DNA of 52,050 nucleotides from Deltaproteobacteria bacterium (GCA_021780225.1 JAJXZF010000115.1:1-52050); one strand, 5' to 3'; shown: positions 7,741 to 16,886, numbered from the stretch's first letter. Notes: generated from the sequence alone by a model not told the origin. Numbers and translations are program-made.

Positions 7741-8521
7741 GCGCGCATCCGACGCCGAAATAATCGCCGCGGCGCACGCGATCGCCGGGGCCGAATATGC
7801 GATCTCGCTGACCGGCGCTGGATTGTCGGTCGAAAGCGGGATTCCGCCGTTTCGCGGACCCGGCGGGTTGTGGACCAAATACGGCGAGCCGCCGATGAAC
7901 GGCTATCAGATTTTCCTCGATAATCCGAAGAAAGCCTGGGAAGAACGGATTCGCCGTCAAAATGACGAATTGTGGGGGCCGCTCAAAGTCGCCCAACCGA
8001 ATCCCGGCCATCGCGCGCTCGCCGAACTTGAAGCGATGGGCGTGCTCAAGTTTTTGATCACGCAGAATGTCGATGACTTGCATCGGCAGTCCGGCCAAGC
8101 GGAGTTGGCGGAAATTCATGGCAACTGGAAGCTGGTGCGATGTATCGATTGCGGCGCGCGATTTCGCGCGGAGGAGATCCGGCTCGAGACGCTGCCGCCG
8201 CCCTGCCCGCAATGCGAAGGCCTGCTCAAGAGCGACACGGTCGCGTTCGGCGAACCGATTCCGCGCGACGTGCTCGGGCAATGCATGGAACATTCGGCGC
8301 GCGCCGATCTGGTGATTGTCGCCGGGACGTCGGCGACCGTCTATCCGGCCGCCGGGTTCGCGCTTGAAGTGAAACAGCGCGGCGGCGTGCTGGTCGAGGC
8401 GAATTTGTACGATTCGGAAATCACCGCGGTTTGCGATTTCAGCCTGCGCGGCCCGACCGGAGAAATCCTGCCGAGACTGGCCGCGGCGGTCAGCGATATA
8501 CGCCGGGCGCGATATTCTTAA
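7724..8521 (+). CDS. cobB: Sir2-family NAD-dependent protein deacylase
   Basis: 265 aa. The ATG at 7724 was chosen because a GGGGAGGG ribosome-binding site lies just upstream. Motifs are GAGLSVESGIPPFR (31-44), TQNVDDLH (113-120), catalytic His132 in EIHGNW, four zinc cysteines (140, 143, 161, 164) and GTSATVYPA (201-209). It removes acyl groups from protein lysines with NAD+. The Tyr-x2-Arg pair that marks desuccinylating sirtuins is not seen; the equivalent stretch reads WEERIRRQ, so deacetylation is more likely. It overlaps the redoxin gene by 17 bases. Its TAA overlaps head-on with the stop of the convergent glycosyltransferase gene (8518-8521). Confidence 0.93.
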   Translation: MKKPDERASDAEIIAAAHAIAGAEYAISLTGAGLSVESGIPPFRGPGGLWTKYGEPPMNGYQIFLDNPKKAWEERIRRQNDELWGPLKVAQPNPGHRALAELEAMGVLKFLITQNVDDLHRQSGQAELAEIHGNWKLVRCIDCGARFRAEEIRLETLPPPCPQCEGLLKSDTVAFGEPIPRDVLGQCMEHSARADLVIVAGTSATVYPAAGFALEVKQRGGVLVEANLYDSEITAVCDFSLRGPTGEILPRLAAAVSDIRRARYS

Positions 8522-10419
8522 ACGCCGCGTTTGGACGTTGCGCTCGAATCAGCTGACGGAGCGGGCGCGGGATTGTGTGGCGGAGCCGCTTTCGGTTCAG
8601 CCGGCGGTTGCAAACCGGGAACCCGCCGCAGCAGGAGCATCCGGCTGGTTCCGTCGAAAGCCGTCGGATTGCTGAGCGCGACGCGTTCGTACTCCGCCCG
8701 CATCCGCGGTCCCAGCAGGCGAAAATCGTCTTCCGAGCAGACGACGTATTCGTACGGCGCGGCCAGCGTGGTGACGAAGCGGACGTTGCGTCCGCTGTAA
8801 AAGGCGAAATCGTAATCGAGGCTGCCGATGTAGCCGATCGGGTTCGCCCCGGCCATCTTAAGCGCCTGCTGGGCGAATCCGCGCAGCGTCAGGGTGTCGG
8901 CGACCGCGGGTTCGACGACGCAGTTGACCGCGACCGCGATCGCCGCGAATCCAAACGCCGTGGCGAGGAAGACTTTGGCGACCGTCGCGCGCGTGCGGCA
9001 GAGCTGCCAGCCGAGGCCGCCGACGCAGAGCGGAAGCGCGATTCCGAGCGGCAGCCACTTGAGGAATTCGACGCGCAAATTCGCCGGCAACTGCGCGAGC
9101 AGAATATCGAACCGGCCGAGAATCCAGAGCAACCCCGCGGGCGCGAGAAAGATTAGAAGCAAACCGAACACTGACGCGACGCCGGCGGCGACGAAGAAAC
9201 CGCCGGTCGCGCGCGCGAGCAGGCGGGCGGATCGCGCGACCGGCTCCGGCGGATCCGCAATCGCGTCGGCGAGAAAAATCGCGACGAGCGCGGCGAGCGC
9301 CGGATAGATCGCGAGCAGATAGACGCCGCGCTTGCTCGCCGGCAGGTTGTAAAAAACCAGCACTGCGAGCGTCCACACGACGAGATAGCCGAGCCGGGAA
9401 TCGAGCGGGCGCGGGCGATTGAACGCCTGCAATCCCGCCAGCAGCGCGAGCGGCGTCCACGGCATGAAACCGGCCAGCAGCGCGAGGTCTTCGTAATAAA
9501 ACGGATGCGCGTGGCCGACGTTGACGCCATGATGGCCGATCAGCCGGTAGAGATTTTCGTTCAGAAGCTGTTTGTGAATGAACGCCGATCCGCCGACGAT
9601 CGCCGCCGCGAGGTACCATCCGCCGCCGGCGATCGCGACGAGCGCGGCGCCGCGCGCCCATCGGAGCCGCGGAATCACGTCGAAGCGGCGGCTCAGAACG
9701 AGCCACAGGACGGCGGCCATCGCGGGCAGCGCCGCGCCGATCGGGCCTTTGGTCAGCACGGCGAGCGCGGCGGCCAGATAGAGCGGAATGGTCGCGTCGC
9801 GCAGTCCTTCAGCAACCATCAGAAATTCGAAAAACGCGATCGTCGTGAAGAACGTGAGCGTCATATCGACGCGCGAGCCGGTACCGGCTTGCAGATACTG
9901 GAATGACGATCCGGCGATTATCGCGGCGAGCAGCCCGGCGCGGCTATCGAAGAGGCGGCGGACATAAAGATACATCGCGAGCATCCCGGCGATCGCCAAA
10001 ATCGCGGAGGGCAGCCGGACGGTCCATGCCGAAACGTCGCCCGCGGTACTCGAGATCAGCGCCGCCAGCCAATGCATCAAGAGCGGTTTCGAGGGAATTT
10101 CCACTCCTGCGCGCAGCGGCAGGATGACACCGCCGCCGTGCACGATGTCAAAGACGGTTACGGCCTCGCGCGGTTCGCCCTTGGTGTAAAGCGGCGCGGC
10201 GCCGAGGTTCAGGATGAAAAGAATCAGTCCGATCGCGAGCAGCAGGGGTATCGCGAGCGCGGGCGCGCTCAACCGCTCGAGCCATCGCGGGACATTCGGC
10301 GCGGCGGTCGCGGACGGTCCGGCAGGGGCGGCGTCGGGCGGCGAAATGGCGCCGCGGGACGTGTCGGGCGCGGCGGTGGATACGGACGGTTCGAGAGCGG
10401 TCGTGGCGTCGGAATTCAT
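8518..10419 (-). CDS. ArnT-like (GT39/GT83) membrane glycosyltransferase
   Basis: 633 aa from the ATG at 10419; upstream in-frame codons are poor coding sequence. After a Pro/Ala-rich cytoplasmic segment (about 1-60) there are roughly ten to twelve membrane segments. The first periplasmic loop has PLYTKGEPREAVTVFD and, further on, PSKPLLMHW, matching the acidic site and KPPLxxW pattern of ArnT/PMT enzymes. Such proteins move a sugar from a polyprenyl-phosphate donor to lipid A, protein or another lipid on the outer face of the inner membrane. The C-terminal soluble part (after about 500) is small. The acceptor is unknown. The undecaprenyl-diphosphatase gene nearby shares the lipid-carrier theme but is a separate unit. 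Confidence 0.85.
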   Translation of the reverse strand: MNSDATTALEPSVSTAAPDTSRGAISPPDAAPAGPSATAAPNVPRWLERLSAPALAIPLLLAIGLILFILNLGAAPLYTKGEPREAVTVFDIVHGGGVILPLRAGVEIPSKPLLMHWLAALISSTAGDVSAWTVRLPSAILAIAGMLAMYLYVRRLFDSRAGLLAAIIAGSSFQYLQAGTGSRVDMTLTFFTTIAFFEFLMVAEGLRDATIPLYLAAALAVLTKGPIGAALPAMAAVLWLVLSRRFDVIPRLRWARGAALVAIAGGGWYLAAAIVGGSAFIHKQLLNENLYRLIGHHGVNVGHAHPFYYEDLALLAGFMPWTPLALLAGLQAFNRPRPLDSRLGYLVVWTLAVLVFYNLPASKRGVYLLAIYPALAALVAIFLADAIADPPEPVARSARLLARATGGFFVAAGVASVFGLLLIFLAPAGLLWILGRFDILLAQLPANLRVEFLKWLPLGIALPLCVGGLGWQLCRTRATVAKVFLATAFGFAAIAVAVNCVVEPAVADTLTLRGFAQQALKMAGANPIGYIGSLDYDFAFYSGRNVRFVTTLAAPYEYVVCSEDDFRLLGPRMRAEYERVALSNPTAFDGTSRMLLLRRVPGLQPPAEPKAAPPHNPAPAPSADSSATSKRGV

Positions 10420-10613
10420 TGAATCGTGCAACAGAATAGCCGCCCCCGCGCCAGGTTGCATCGACGGTATGGGCGCGAATGTGGGTCGGGAAAAACACAA
10501 TAGATTGCGCGCAAAATTGCGCGCGATTGACTCGGACGCGGCTGGTGGTCTTTGATTGCGCCGGGTGCGGCGTCGGTACGCCGGACGCGACATTCAAAGG
10601 AGCGAGATAAACG

Positions 10614-10817
10614 ATGGCGCGAATGGTAAAGCATGACAAGAACGGTCCGTACGAGGTGCCCGAGGGCACGGAACTGCCGGCTTGGATTTGCGGCTGCGGA
10701 TTGTCGAAGAACAAGCCGTTTTGCGACGGTACGCATAAGAAGACCCGCGACGAAAATGCCGGCGACGTGTACGTCTATGACGAACATGGGCGGGTAAAAG
10801 TCGGTACGGAATATTAA
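10614..10817 (+). CDS. CDGSH-type iron-sulfur protein
   Basis: 67 aa. ICGCGLSKNKPFCDGTH gives the complete CDGSH cluster-ligand set: Cys26, Cys28, Cys37 and His41, which hold a labile 2Fe-2S cluster in mitoNEET-type proteins. This is the short single-domain bacterial form and has no membrane anchor. AAAGGAG lies 12 bases before the ATG. It stands alone between divergent and convergent neighbours and is followed by a strong hairpin. It is probably a redox or cluster-transfer protein; the partner is unknown. Confidence 0.93.
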   Translation: MARMVKHDKNGPYEVPEGTELPAWICGCGLSKNKPFCDGTHKKTRDENAGDVYVYDEHGRVKVGTEY

Positions 10818-10827
10818 ACGACTGGCC

Positions 10828-10862
10828 GCGGACGGCCGATTTACTTCGCGTCGGCCGTCCGC
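10828..10862. terminator. 12-bp perfect hairpin between convergent genes
   Basis: The left arm 10828-10839 and right arm 10851-10862 are exact reverse complements of 12 bases, with an 11-base loop. The pairing can extend a few bases outward with one bulge. It lies 10 bases after the CDGSH gene stop and about 70 bases past the stop of the convergent uppP. There is no T run, so it is either a factor-assisted or bidirectional terminator or an mRNA-end stabiliser. Confidence 0.5.
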
Positions 10863-10934
10863 GCCAGATGCGGCCCGCGGCGCCATTTCGCGTACCGTCA
10901 GCGGATTCGCCCGCCCGTCTCCGCTTGGTTCGGG

Positions 10935-11723
10935 TTAGCCGCGCAGAATCACGACCGCAATCACAAAAGCCCCCGCCAGAACCCGGTACCATGCGAATGG
11001 CTCGTAGGTGCGGGTGCGGACGAATCGGACCAGGCCGGCGATCGCGATCAAGCCGAAAATCGCCGCCGCGGTGAAGCCGAATACGACGGCAAGATCGATG
11101 CTGTGCGCGAGATGACGGCCTTCGACCAGGCCGGCGCCGGCGATTATTGGCGCGGCCATCAGGAACGAGAAATTCGCCGCATCCTCGCGCTTGACGCGCA
11201 ACAGACGCGCCATCGTGATCGTCGCTCCGGATCGCGATACGCCGGGAAAAATTGCGAAGGCCTGACTCAAACCAATCAAAAGGGCGTCGCCGAACGTAAT
11301 CTCGGTCATCGAGCGGCTTTGCGGCATCGCCCGATCGCTGAACCATAATGCGACGCCCAATGCGGCCAGCGCCACGGCGATCAGCGCGGGCGCCCGGAAT
11401 ACGGTTTCCGCCTCCTTCTCGAACAGCAGCCCGATAATTGCGCCGGGAACCGACGCGACGATCAGCATAAACAGAAGGTGGCGGCTCTTGCGGTCGGAGG
11501 AAAAGAGCGAAGCGCCCAACGTAAGCCATTCCTTCCAATAATAAACAATTAAGGCGACGAGCGTGCCGAGATGCAGCGCAACGTCGAAGGCCAGGCCGGG
11601 ATCGTCCCAATTCATCAGCCACGGCGTAATCACCAGATGAGCCGAACTGGATACGGGAAGAAATTCCGTTAGTCCTTGAATCGCGCCGAGGACGATCGCT
11701 TCAAGCCCTGAGGCAGACGCCAT
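10935..11723 (-). CDS. uppP: undecaprenyl-diphosphatase (UppP/BacA)
   Basis: 262 aa from the ATG at 11723, preceded by AAAGGAAATTT. GAIQGLTEFLPVSSSAHL (13-30, with Glu20) and FPGVSRSGATI (159-169, with Arg164) are the two conserved active-site blocks of the BacA family, within about seven to eight membrane segments. It dephosphorylates undecaprenyl diphosphate on the periplasmic side, recycling the lipid carrier for peptidoglycan and other envelope polymers; high dosage gives bacitracin resistance. It is transcribed divergently from a small unknown gene, with an AT-rich stretch between them. Confidence 0.95.
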   Translation of the reverse strand: MASASGLEAIVLGAIQGLTEFLPVSSSAHLVITPWLMNWDDPGLAFDVALHLGTLVALIVYYWKEWLTLGASLFSSDRKSRHLLFMLIVASVPGAIIGLLFEKEAETVFRAPALIAVALAALGVALWFSDRAMPQSRSMTEITFGDALLIGLSQAFAIFPGVSRSGATITMARLLRVKREDAANFSFLMAAPIIAGAGLVEGRHLAHSIDLAVVFGFTAAAIFGLIAIAGLVRFVRTRTYEPFAWYRVLAGAFVIAVVILRG

Positions 11724-11784
11724 AAATTTCCTTTGTGAGCGGACATTTGGTTGGTTGAGAAGGAGATTGAGCCGCGCATCTTGG

Positions 11785-11820
11785 CTAATAAAACATTTTA
11801 AAACATTTAAAAATACAAAT
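11785..11820. promoter_or_regulatory. AT-rich divergent promoter region with a 10-base tandem repeat
   Basis: In an otherwise GC-rich window this 36-base stretch is almost all A/T. It contains a near-perfect tandem repeat of AAACATTT(T/A)A (11791-11800 and 11801-11810). It lies between the divergent uppP and small-protein genes, so it is probably a promoter or protein-binding site serving one or both. No exact -35/-10 pair was assigned. Confidence 0.35.
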
Positions 11821-11910
11821 TTGCGAGCTGTTTGAACCTTGGCATCTTCCGCCAACTTCAATAGAATCGAGATTCGGAAGGGGCCGGCTACTCGGGAGGC
11901 CATTCAATCC

Positions 11911-12228
11911 ATGGCTCGAAGCTCCAAGCAGAAAGTGGTGCCGTTGCGCGACAGCAGCGTAATCGGCGAACAGATTTCGACGCCGTCCGCGGCGCACGTC
12001 GGACGGTTCGACGAACCGCGCCGGTTTCCGATGGTATCGACGCTGCCGCGACTGCCTTTGATGATCCCTGATGAAATCCTCGACTACTACGGATGGGTTT
12101 TCTGCCAGGGCGGGTTTCTGAACCTGCAGATGACGTTCGAGCAGTTCTTGGCGGTGGTCGCGGCCGTCAGCCCTTCGGGCTTGTGCCCGGAATACGACGA
12201 CTCGGGCTCGATCACCGTCAGCGAGTAA
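11911..12228 (+). CDS. small protein of unknown function
   Basis: 105 aa from the ATG at 11911, with GGGAGG 11 bases upstream; an in-frame ATG at 11839 would add 24 residues. I do not recognise a family. The N-terminal half is polar with no signal peptide. The C-terminal half contains IPDEILDYYGWVFCQGGFLNLQMTFEQFLAVVAAV, an amphipathic helical segment with a single Cys, then an acidic tail. Residue composition is protein-like and unlike a chance reading. It is divergent from uppP and convergent with a lipoprotein gene. Confidence 0.6.
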   Translation: MARSSKQKVVPLRDSSVIGEQISTPSAAHVGRFDEPRRFPMVSTLPRLPLMIPDEILDYYGWVFCQGGFLNLQMTFEQFLAVVAAVSPSGLCPEYDDSGSITVSE

Positions 12229-12344
12229 TTTTTCCAGATCGGCAAACGGCTCGAGGGCGCCGCGCGCCCCGGCGGACGGTATAGCGCGCCGCGTGTGACG
12301 GCTCGCGCATAGGCGCCGGCCGCTCGGCGCGCGCAACGCCCGCA

Positions 12345-13031
12345 TCATTGCGCGGGCGTCTGCTTGAGCAGGCTGTTGCGAACCCAAACGTTTTCAAACG
12401 GTTTGACGTCGCTGTCGGATTTCAATCCGTTGTCCTTTGCGATTACCTGCCAATTGTCCGCATTGCCGGTGACCCGCTGAGCGAGGGCTTTGAGGTCTTC
12501 GTTGGGCAGAACGGTAAAATTCACGCCGCCGCTCGCGGGCGTGGTGGACGAGGGCGGCGACTTGAGCGCAACCTCGTCAATTTCCTTGAACAATTCGAAG
12601 CGGTTGCTGGCCTTGTATTCGGGCAGTTTATCGTCGGGAATATTCTCGGCATGCGCGTTGACGATGATTTTCGTCTGTTTCGGGGCCGTCTGGACAAAGG
12701 AAATCTCGTACCGATAACGCGGCGGCACATTGATAATCAGCGGGATGAATTCGTTCGGACTCTGAAAATCCGCGTTGCGCCAAAACGTCACGATCGAGTT
12801 GTCCGGCTGAACCTCGAACAGCAATCCATCGCTGCGCAGCACCGCCTCGGTAATCTGACGCGCTTCAGTCGGGGCGAAATTCACGACGTGCTCCTCGCCC
12901 AACGCCGCTTCGTCGAAGTCCGCATGTTCGGTTTGGTGCTGATAGCGCAGATAGCATCCGGCGAACGCCGTCAGAGCGCATACGATCGCGGCGAAAACCC
13001 ATCTGCGCGCGGATTTCGAAGGGCGGTACAT
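12345..13031 (-). CDS. lipoprotein with C-terminal LysM-like domain
   Basis: 228 aa. The N-terminus is a signal with a lipobox-like FAGC at Cys26 (-3 residue Phe, slightly atypical). The middle (about 45-150) is an unrecognised alpha/beta domain. The C-terminal part (about 172-222: VLPNEDLKALAQRVTGNADNWQVIAKDN...VWVRNSLL) has the spacing of a LysM fold, which binds peptidoglycan or other glycans. A periplasm-facing lipoprotein tethered to the cell wall is the likely picture. It is a single gene, convergent with the small protein and divergent from the reductase at 13260. Confidence 0.75.
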   Translation of the reverse strand: MYRPSKSARRWVFAAIVCALTAFAGCYLRYQHQTEHADFDEAALGEEHVVNFAPTEARQITEAVLRSDGLLFEVQPDNSIVTFWRNADFQSPNEFIPLIINVPPRYRYEISFVQTAPKQTKIIVNAHAENIPDDKLPEYKASNRFELFKEIDEVALKSPPSSTTPASGGVNFTVLPNEDLKALAQRVTGNADNWQVIAKDNGLKSDSDVKPFENVWVRNSLLKQTPAQ

Positions 13032-13259
13032 CGCGGGATCAGAAAAACATGCGCGGGATTTACGCGCAAGCCGAGCGCGGCGAAGAGCAGCGCGTGCGGT
13101 TAATCAGCGGCGGCGCGATGTGCTAGAAAATTCCGCATCGAGATTGCGTGCGCGAGGCGCACGCAGGCGCGGCGTTTCCGGAAGGCGGCGCAGCGAATAA
13201 GGTGAACTGATTGCCCGAAGCCGCGCCCGGCAAGAGCGGCGTGGAGAATGCGCATCATT

Positions 13260-14627
13260 ATGGCTGAAAGCGTACAACCGAATCCGACACACGTAGTCGC
13301 GGTAATCGGCGGCGCGACCGCAGGCTCTGAAATCGCCCGTATCCTCGCCGAGCGGAAGACGGCGGTGATCGTCGTCGAGCAGAATCCGCGTCCTTACGGA
13401 AAGATCGAAGACGGTTTGCCGCGCTGGCATGTGAAGCAGCGGCGCGACGAATACGAAGAGATCAACAAGCGGCTCGACCATCCGAATATCCATTACCTGC
13501 CGCTGACCCGGCTGGGCCGCGATCTGGATTTCAACGAATTGCGGGAAGGATGGGGTTTGAGCGCGGTGGTGCTGACCAACGGCGCATGGCGGGACCGGCC
13601 GTTTCCCGTCGATGGCGCGGACGAATGGATTGACAAGGGTCTGGTCTATCAAAATCCGCTGATTTACTGGTTCAACCATTATCCGGAGGCGTCCTATAAC
13701 GGTCCGCGTTACGAGTTGCAGCCCGGCGCGACCGTGGTCGGCGGCGGACTCGCGTCGATCGACGTGGTCAAGGTCCTGCAAATCGAGATGACGCTGAAAG
13801 GACTTGCGGCGCGCGGAATCCGGGAGGACATGCTCAAGCTGGAGCGTGAAGGAATCGAGCCGGTGCTGAAGCACCACAATCTGGCCTGGAGCGATTTAGG
13901 CGTCGCACCCTGCACGCTTTACTATCGCCGGCGCGTGCTCGATATGCCGCTCTCGGATATTTCGCCTGACGCTCCGCCGAAACGGGCCGAGGCGATGCGG
14001 CTGGCGCGGGCGAAGATTCTGGAGAAAGCCCAGCGCAAATTTCTCTTCGAGTTTCGTGAATTGAGCGTACCCACCGGCTTGATCGTCGAAAATGGCCGGA
14101 TGACGGGAATACAGATGAGCCGGACGGAGGTCGCCGACGGCAAGGTGCGGACGGTTCCGGATTCGGCGCGCCCGGTGCTCGCGCCGATGACGATCAGCTC
14201 GATCGGCAGCATCCCGGAACCGCTGGCGGGAATTCCGACCAAAGGCGAGGTGTATCAGTACGTAAACGCCGATATCGGCCTGTTGCTCGAAGGACGCACG
14301 GCGATTTACGCCGCGGGAAACGTTTTGACCGGCAAAGGAAATATCAAGGATTCGCTGGTCAGCGGAACGCAGATCGGTACGCATATCGCCGAGACATATC
14401 TGGGCTTGAAGCCGGAGGGTCCGGGCGTTCCCTTAACTGACGCCGCGCGCGAGCGGGCGCATCAGGAGGGCCTGCGAATGGCGGCGAGCATCGAGGCGCG
14501 CGAGCTTCTTTCAAGCGAAAAAGTGGCGAATATCCTGGCGCGGGTGCGCGAGCGTCAGCGGGCGATCGGCTATGAGGGCGGCTATCGCGGATGGATCAAA
14601 AAGGTGACGCCGGCCGATCTTCAATAA
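13260..14627 (+). CDS. FAD/NAD(P)-dependent oxidoreductase (ferredoxin-NADP reductase / GltD-like)
   Basis: 455 aa. Two dinucleotide-binding motifs are seen: VIGGATAGSEIARIL near the N-terminus for FAD and VVGGGLASIDVVKVL around residue 165 for NAD(P)H. The second (GxASIDV) and the absence of a CxxC disulfide resemble adrenodoxin-reductase / FprA-type and GltD-type enzymes more than thioredoxin reductase. It probably passes electrons between NAD(P)H and a small electron carrier. The ATG at 13260 has GTGGAG 13 bases upstream; an ATG at 13248 is only one base from that site and is less likely. It is followed 68 bases later by glyA on the same strand. Confidence 0.8.
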   Translation: MAESVQPNPTHVVAVIGGATAGSEIARILAERKTAVIVVEQNPRPYGKIEDGLPRWHVKQRRDEYEEINKRLDHPNIHYLPLTRLGRDLDFNELREGWGLSAVVLTNGAWRDRPFPVDGADEWIDKGLVYQNPLIYWFNHYPEASYNGPRYELQPGATVVGGGLASIDVVKVLQIEMTLKGLAARGIREDMLKLEREGIEPVLKHHNLAWSDLGVAPCTLYYRRRVLDMPLSDISPDAPPKRAEAMRLARAKILEKAQRKFLFEFRELSVPTGLIVENGRMTGIQMSRTEVADGKVRTVPDSARPVLAPMTISSIGSIPEPLAGIPTKGEVYQYVNADIGLLLEGRTAIYAAGNVLTGKGNIKDSLVSGTQIGTHIAETYLGLKPEGPGVPLTDAARERAHQEGLRMAASIEARELLSSEKVANILARVRERQRAIGYEGGYRGWIKKVTPADLQ

Positions 14628-14695
14628 GGTGCGGTTTTGCCTTGGCCCGCGCCGGACGGTAGCCTTTTCTGACAGTCCCGCGACGGAGTGTACGA

Positions 14696-15943
14696 GTGGA
14701 TCAATTGCGGCAACACGATCCGGAAATCTACCGGCTAATCAAAGACGAAGAACGTTATCAGATCGAGTCGGTGCGGCTGATCCCGTCGGAGAATTATGTT
14801 TCTCCGGCGGTGCTCGAAGCGACCGGCTCGGTTTTGACCAACAAATATTCCGAGGGGTACGCGCACAAGCGCTACTACGAAGGCCAGCGTTATATCGATG
14901 AGATCGAGACGCTGGCGATCGAAAGGGCGAAGGCGCTGTTCGGGGCCGAGCACGCCAATGTGCAGCCCTATTCGGGGTCGCCGGCGAATCTCGCGGTCTA
15001 TTTCGCGCTGCTCAAGCCGGGCGACACGCTGATGGGTCTGGCGCTGCCGCACGGCGGCCATCTGACGCACGGATGGAACGTCAGCATCACGGGTTCGTTC
15101 TGGCGTCCCGTGCATTATGTGGTCGATCGCGAGACGCAGCGTATCGACTATGACGCGGTGCGGGAGCTCGCGCGCAAGGAGCGGCCGAAAATTATCGTCA
15201 CCGGCGCGACGGCCTATCCGCGCCAGTTCGATTTCAAGATTTTCGGCGAAATCGCGAAGGAGGTCGGCGCCTACCTGCTGGCCGACATCTCGCATATTTC
15301 CGGGTTGGTCGTCGCCGGCGTCCATCCGGATCCGGCGCCGTACGCGGACGTCGTGATGACCACCACGCACAAGACGCTCCGCGGTCCCCGCGGCGCGATG
15401 ATCATGTGCCGCAAGGAATTCGCCGAGAAAATCGACAAGGCGGTCTTTCCGGGATTGCAAGGCGGCCCGCACAATCATACGACGGCGGCGATCGCGGTCG
15501 CGCTCAAGGAGGCGGCGACGCCCGAATTCAAAGAGTACGGCCGCCAGGTGGTGCGCAACGCGCAGGCGCTCGCGGCCGGGCTGATCGATCGCGGCTTCAA
15601 TCTGGTGTCGGGCGGCACGGACAACCATCTGGTGCTGATCGACCTGACGAACAAGAAAGTGATCGGCAAGAAAGCCGCGCGCGCGCTCGATCGCGCCGGC
15701 ATCATCTGCAACTACAACACCGTGCCCTACGATCCGCGCAAACCGTTCAGTCCGAGCGGCGTGCGGATGGGATCGCCGGCGGTGACCTCGCGCGGAATGG
15801 GCGAGGGCGACATGAAGCGGGTGGCGGCGTGGATCGACGAGGTCGTGCGCAACGTCGAGGACGAAGCGGCGATCGATCGCGTCGGCGCCGAAGTGCGCGA
15901 ATTCTGCCGCGCTTTTCCGGCGCCCGGATGCCTGCTCGGATAA
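14696..15943 (+). CDS. glyA: serine hydroxymethyltransferase
   Basis: 415 aa, full length, starting with GTG (GGAG 8 bases upstream). LIPSENYVSPAVLEATGS, NKYSEGYAHKRYYEG and the PLP-lysine segment TTTHKTLRGPRGA are the family signatures. The enzyme converts serine and tetrahydrofolate to glycine and 5,10-methylene-tetrahydrofolate in the cytoplasm. Several normally fixed positions differ slightly (LADISHISG for ADIAHIAG, SPAVTSRGM for TPAxTTRG), so this is a divergent member or a paralogue with related aldolase activity. The gene stands at the end of a rightward run and faces copD. Confidence 0.93.
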   Translation: MDQLRQHDPEIYRLIKDEERYQIESVRLIPSENYVSPAVLEATGSVLTNKYSEGYAHKRYYEGQRYIDEIETLAIERAKALFGAEHANVQPYSGSPANLAVYFALLKPGDTLMGLALPHGGHLTHGWNVSITGSFWRPVHYVVDRETQRIDYDAVRELARKERPKIIVTGATAYPRQFDFKIFGEIAKEVGAYLLADISHISGLVVAGVHPDPAPYADVVMTTTHKTLRGPRGAMIMCRKEFAEKIDKAVFPGLQGGPHNHTTAAIAVALKEAATPEFKEYGRQVVRNAQALAAGLIDRGFNLVSGGTDNHLVLIDLTNKKVIGKKAARALDRAGIICNYNTVPYDPRKPFSPSGVRMGSPAVTSRGMGEGDMKRVAAWIDEVVRNVEDEAAIDRVGAEVREFCRAFPAPGCLLG

Positions 15944-16004
15944 GAAGCCTGCCGTAGGCGCGCGGGGCTTTTAAGCGCGGCGGCGCAGCTAATCTTCTGA
16001 GCGG

Positions 16005-16886
16005 TTAATGGACCGGCGGCGTGTTCGCGAGCATCGCGGCCAGCCCGAACACGCCGAGGATGAAGACGCATTCGACGGCGACCAGGCGCACGAGCGTCCG
16101 TCGCGACGCCCGCTCGCGAACGTTCGGCATCAGCCGATAGCGGTTGTAGCCGCCGACCGCGACCGCCGCGGCGAAGGCCGCGATTTTGAAGATCAACGCG
16201 CGGCCATACGCGGAGTAAAGCAGGCGGCTTGAATCGAAGCCCAGCGCACGCACGGTCAGGATGGCGCCGGTGGCGAACAAGGCGCCGACGGACCATCCGG
16301 CGGCCGTCGAAACCCGTTGTGCGACTTCATGAATCCAGTGCGCGGCCGGATCGCGATCGCCGAAATATTCGCCGTAACAGAGCGCCAATAAGGCGCCCGC
16401 CCACATGCTTGCGGCGGCCTGATGAAGGAAATTCATCGCGACCATAAAGAGGCCCCAGTCATAGGCGTGGCTGGAAAGCGCGCCCGCCAGGATCAGAACC
16501 GCCGCGAACGCGGCGAGCGCCGCGGGGGCGCGATCATGATCGGCGCAGCGGAACGCGACGGCAGCGACGGCGGCGATGGCGATCAGCCGCACGATCCAAA
16601 GCCGTCCGCCGTGAGTTTCGCGCAAGACCTCGGGGACAAAGGCGATCGCCGTGCGCCATGGCGCCGCAGCCATCGCGGACACCTGCGTGAGCAGGGCGAC
16701 CGGAGCAGCGGCTATCAAGACAGCGGCGAGACCGATCCAGAAAGGCGCGAGCTCGCGAAGCAGCGGCGAACGCGCGCCGGGATCGCGCGGCGCTAGAGCG
16801 ACCTCAAAGGCCGCCGTGCCGAATATGATCGCCTGCGCGGCGACGATCGGCCATTGAGCGAGCGCGTTCGCGCCGATCGGAGTCAA
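16005..16886 (-). CDS. copD: CopD family copper resistance / uptake membrane protein
   Basis: 293 aa, about eight membrane segments. ETHGGRLWIVRL, SHAYDWGLFM, FLHQAAASMWAGALLAL and YGRALIFKIAAF...GGYNRYRLMP match the CopD pattern, including His residues that could carry copper through the membrane. CopD acts with periplasmic CopC in copper handling. The start is given as the TTG at 16886, which overlaps the copC stop (TTGA); an ATG at 16958 would need a 76-base overlap with copC and adds no membrane or signal sequence. It is the last gene of the leftward copper operon. Confidence 0.85.
   Translation of the reverse strand: MTPIGANALAQWPIVAAQAIIFGTAAFEVALAPRDPGARSPLLRELAPFWIGLAAVLIAAAPVALLTQVSAMAAAPWRTAIAFVPEVLRETHGGRLWIVRLIAIAAVAAVAFRCADHDRAPAALAAFAAVLILAGALSSHAYDWGLFMVAMNFLHQAAASMWAGALLALCYGEYFGDRDPAAHWIHEVAQRVSTAAGWSVGALFATGAILTVRALGFDSSRLLYSAYGRALIFKIAAFAAAVAVGGYNRYRLMPNVRERASRRTLVRLVAVECVFILGVFGLAAMLANTPPVH

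Noticed and set aside
13248-13262. ATG at 13248 as start of the FAD/NAD(P) reductase
   Set aside because: The GGAG site is only one base away; the ATG at 13260 has more usable spacing, though the choice is not certain.
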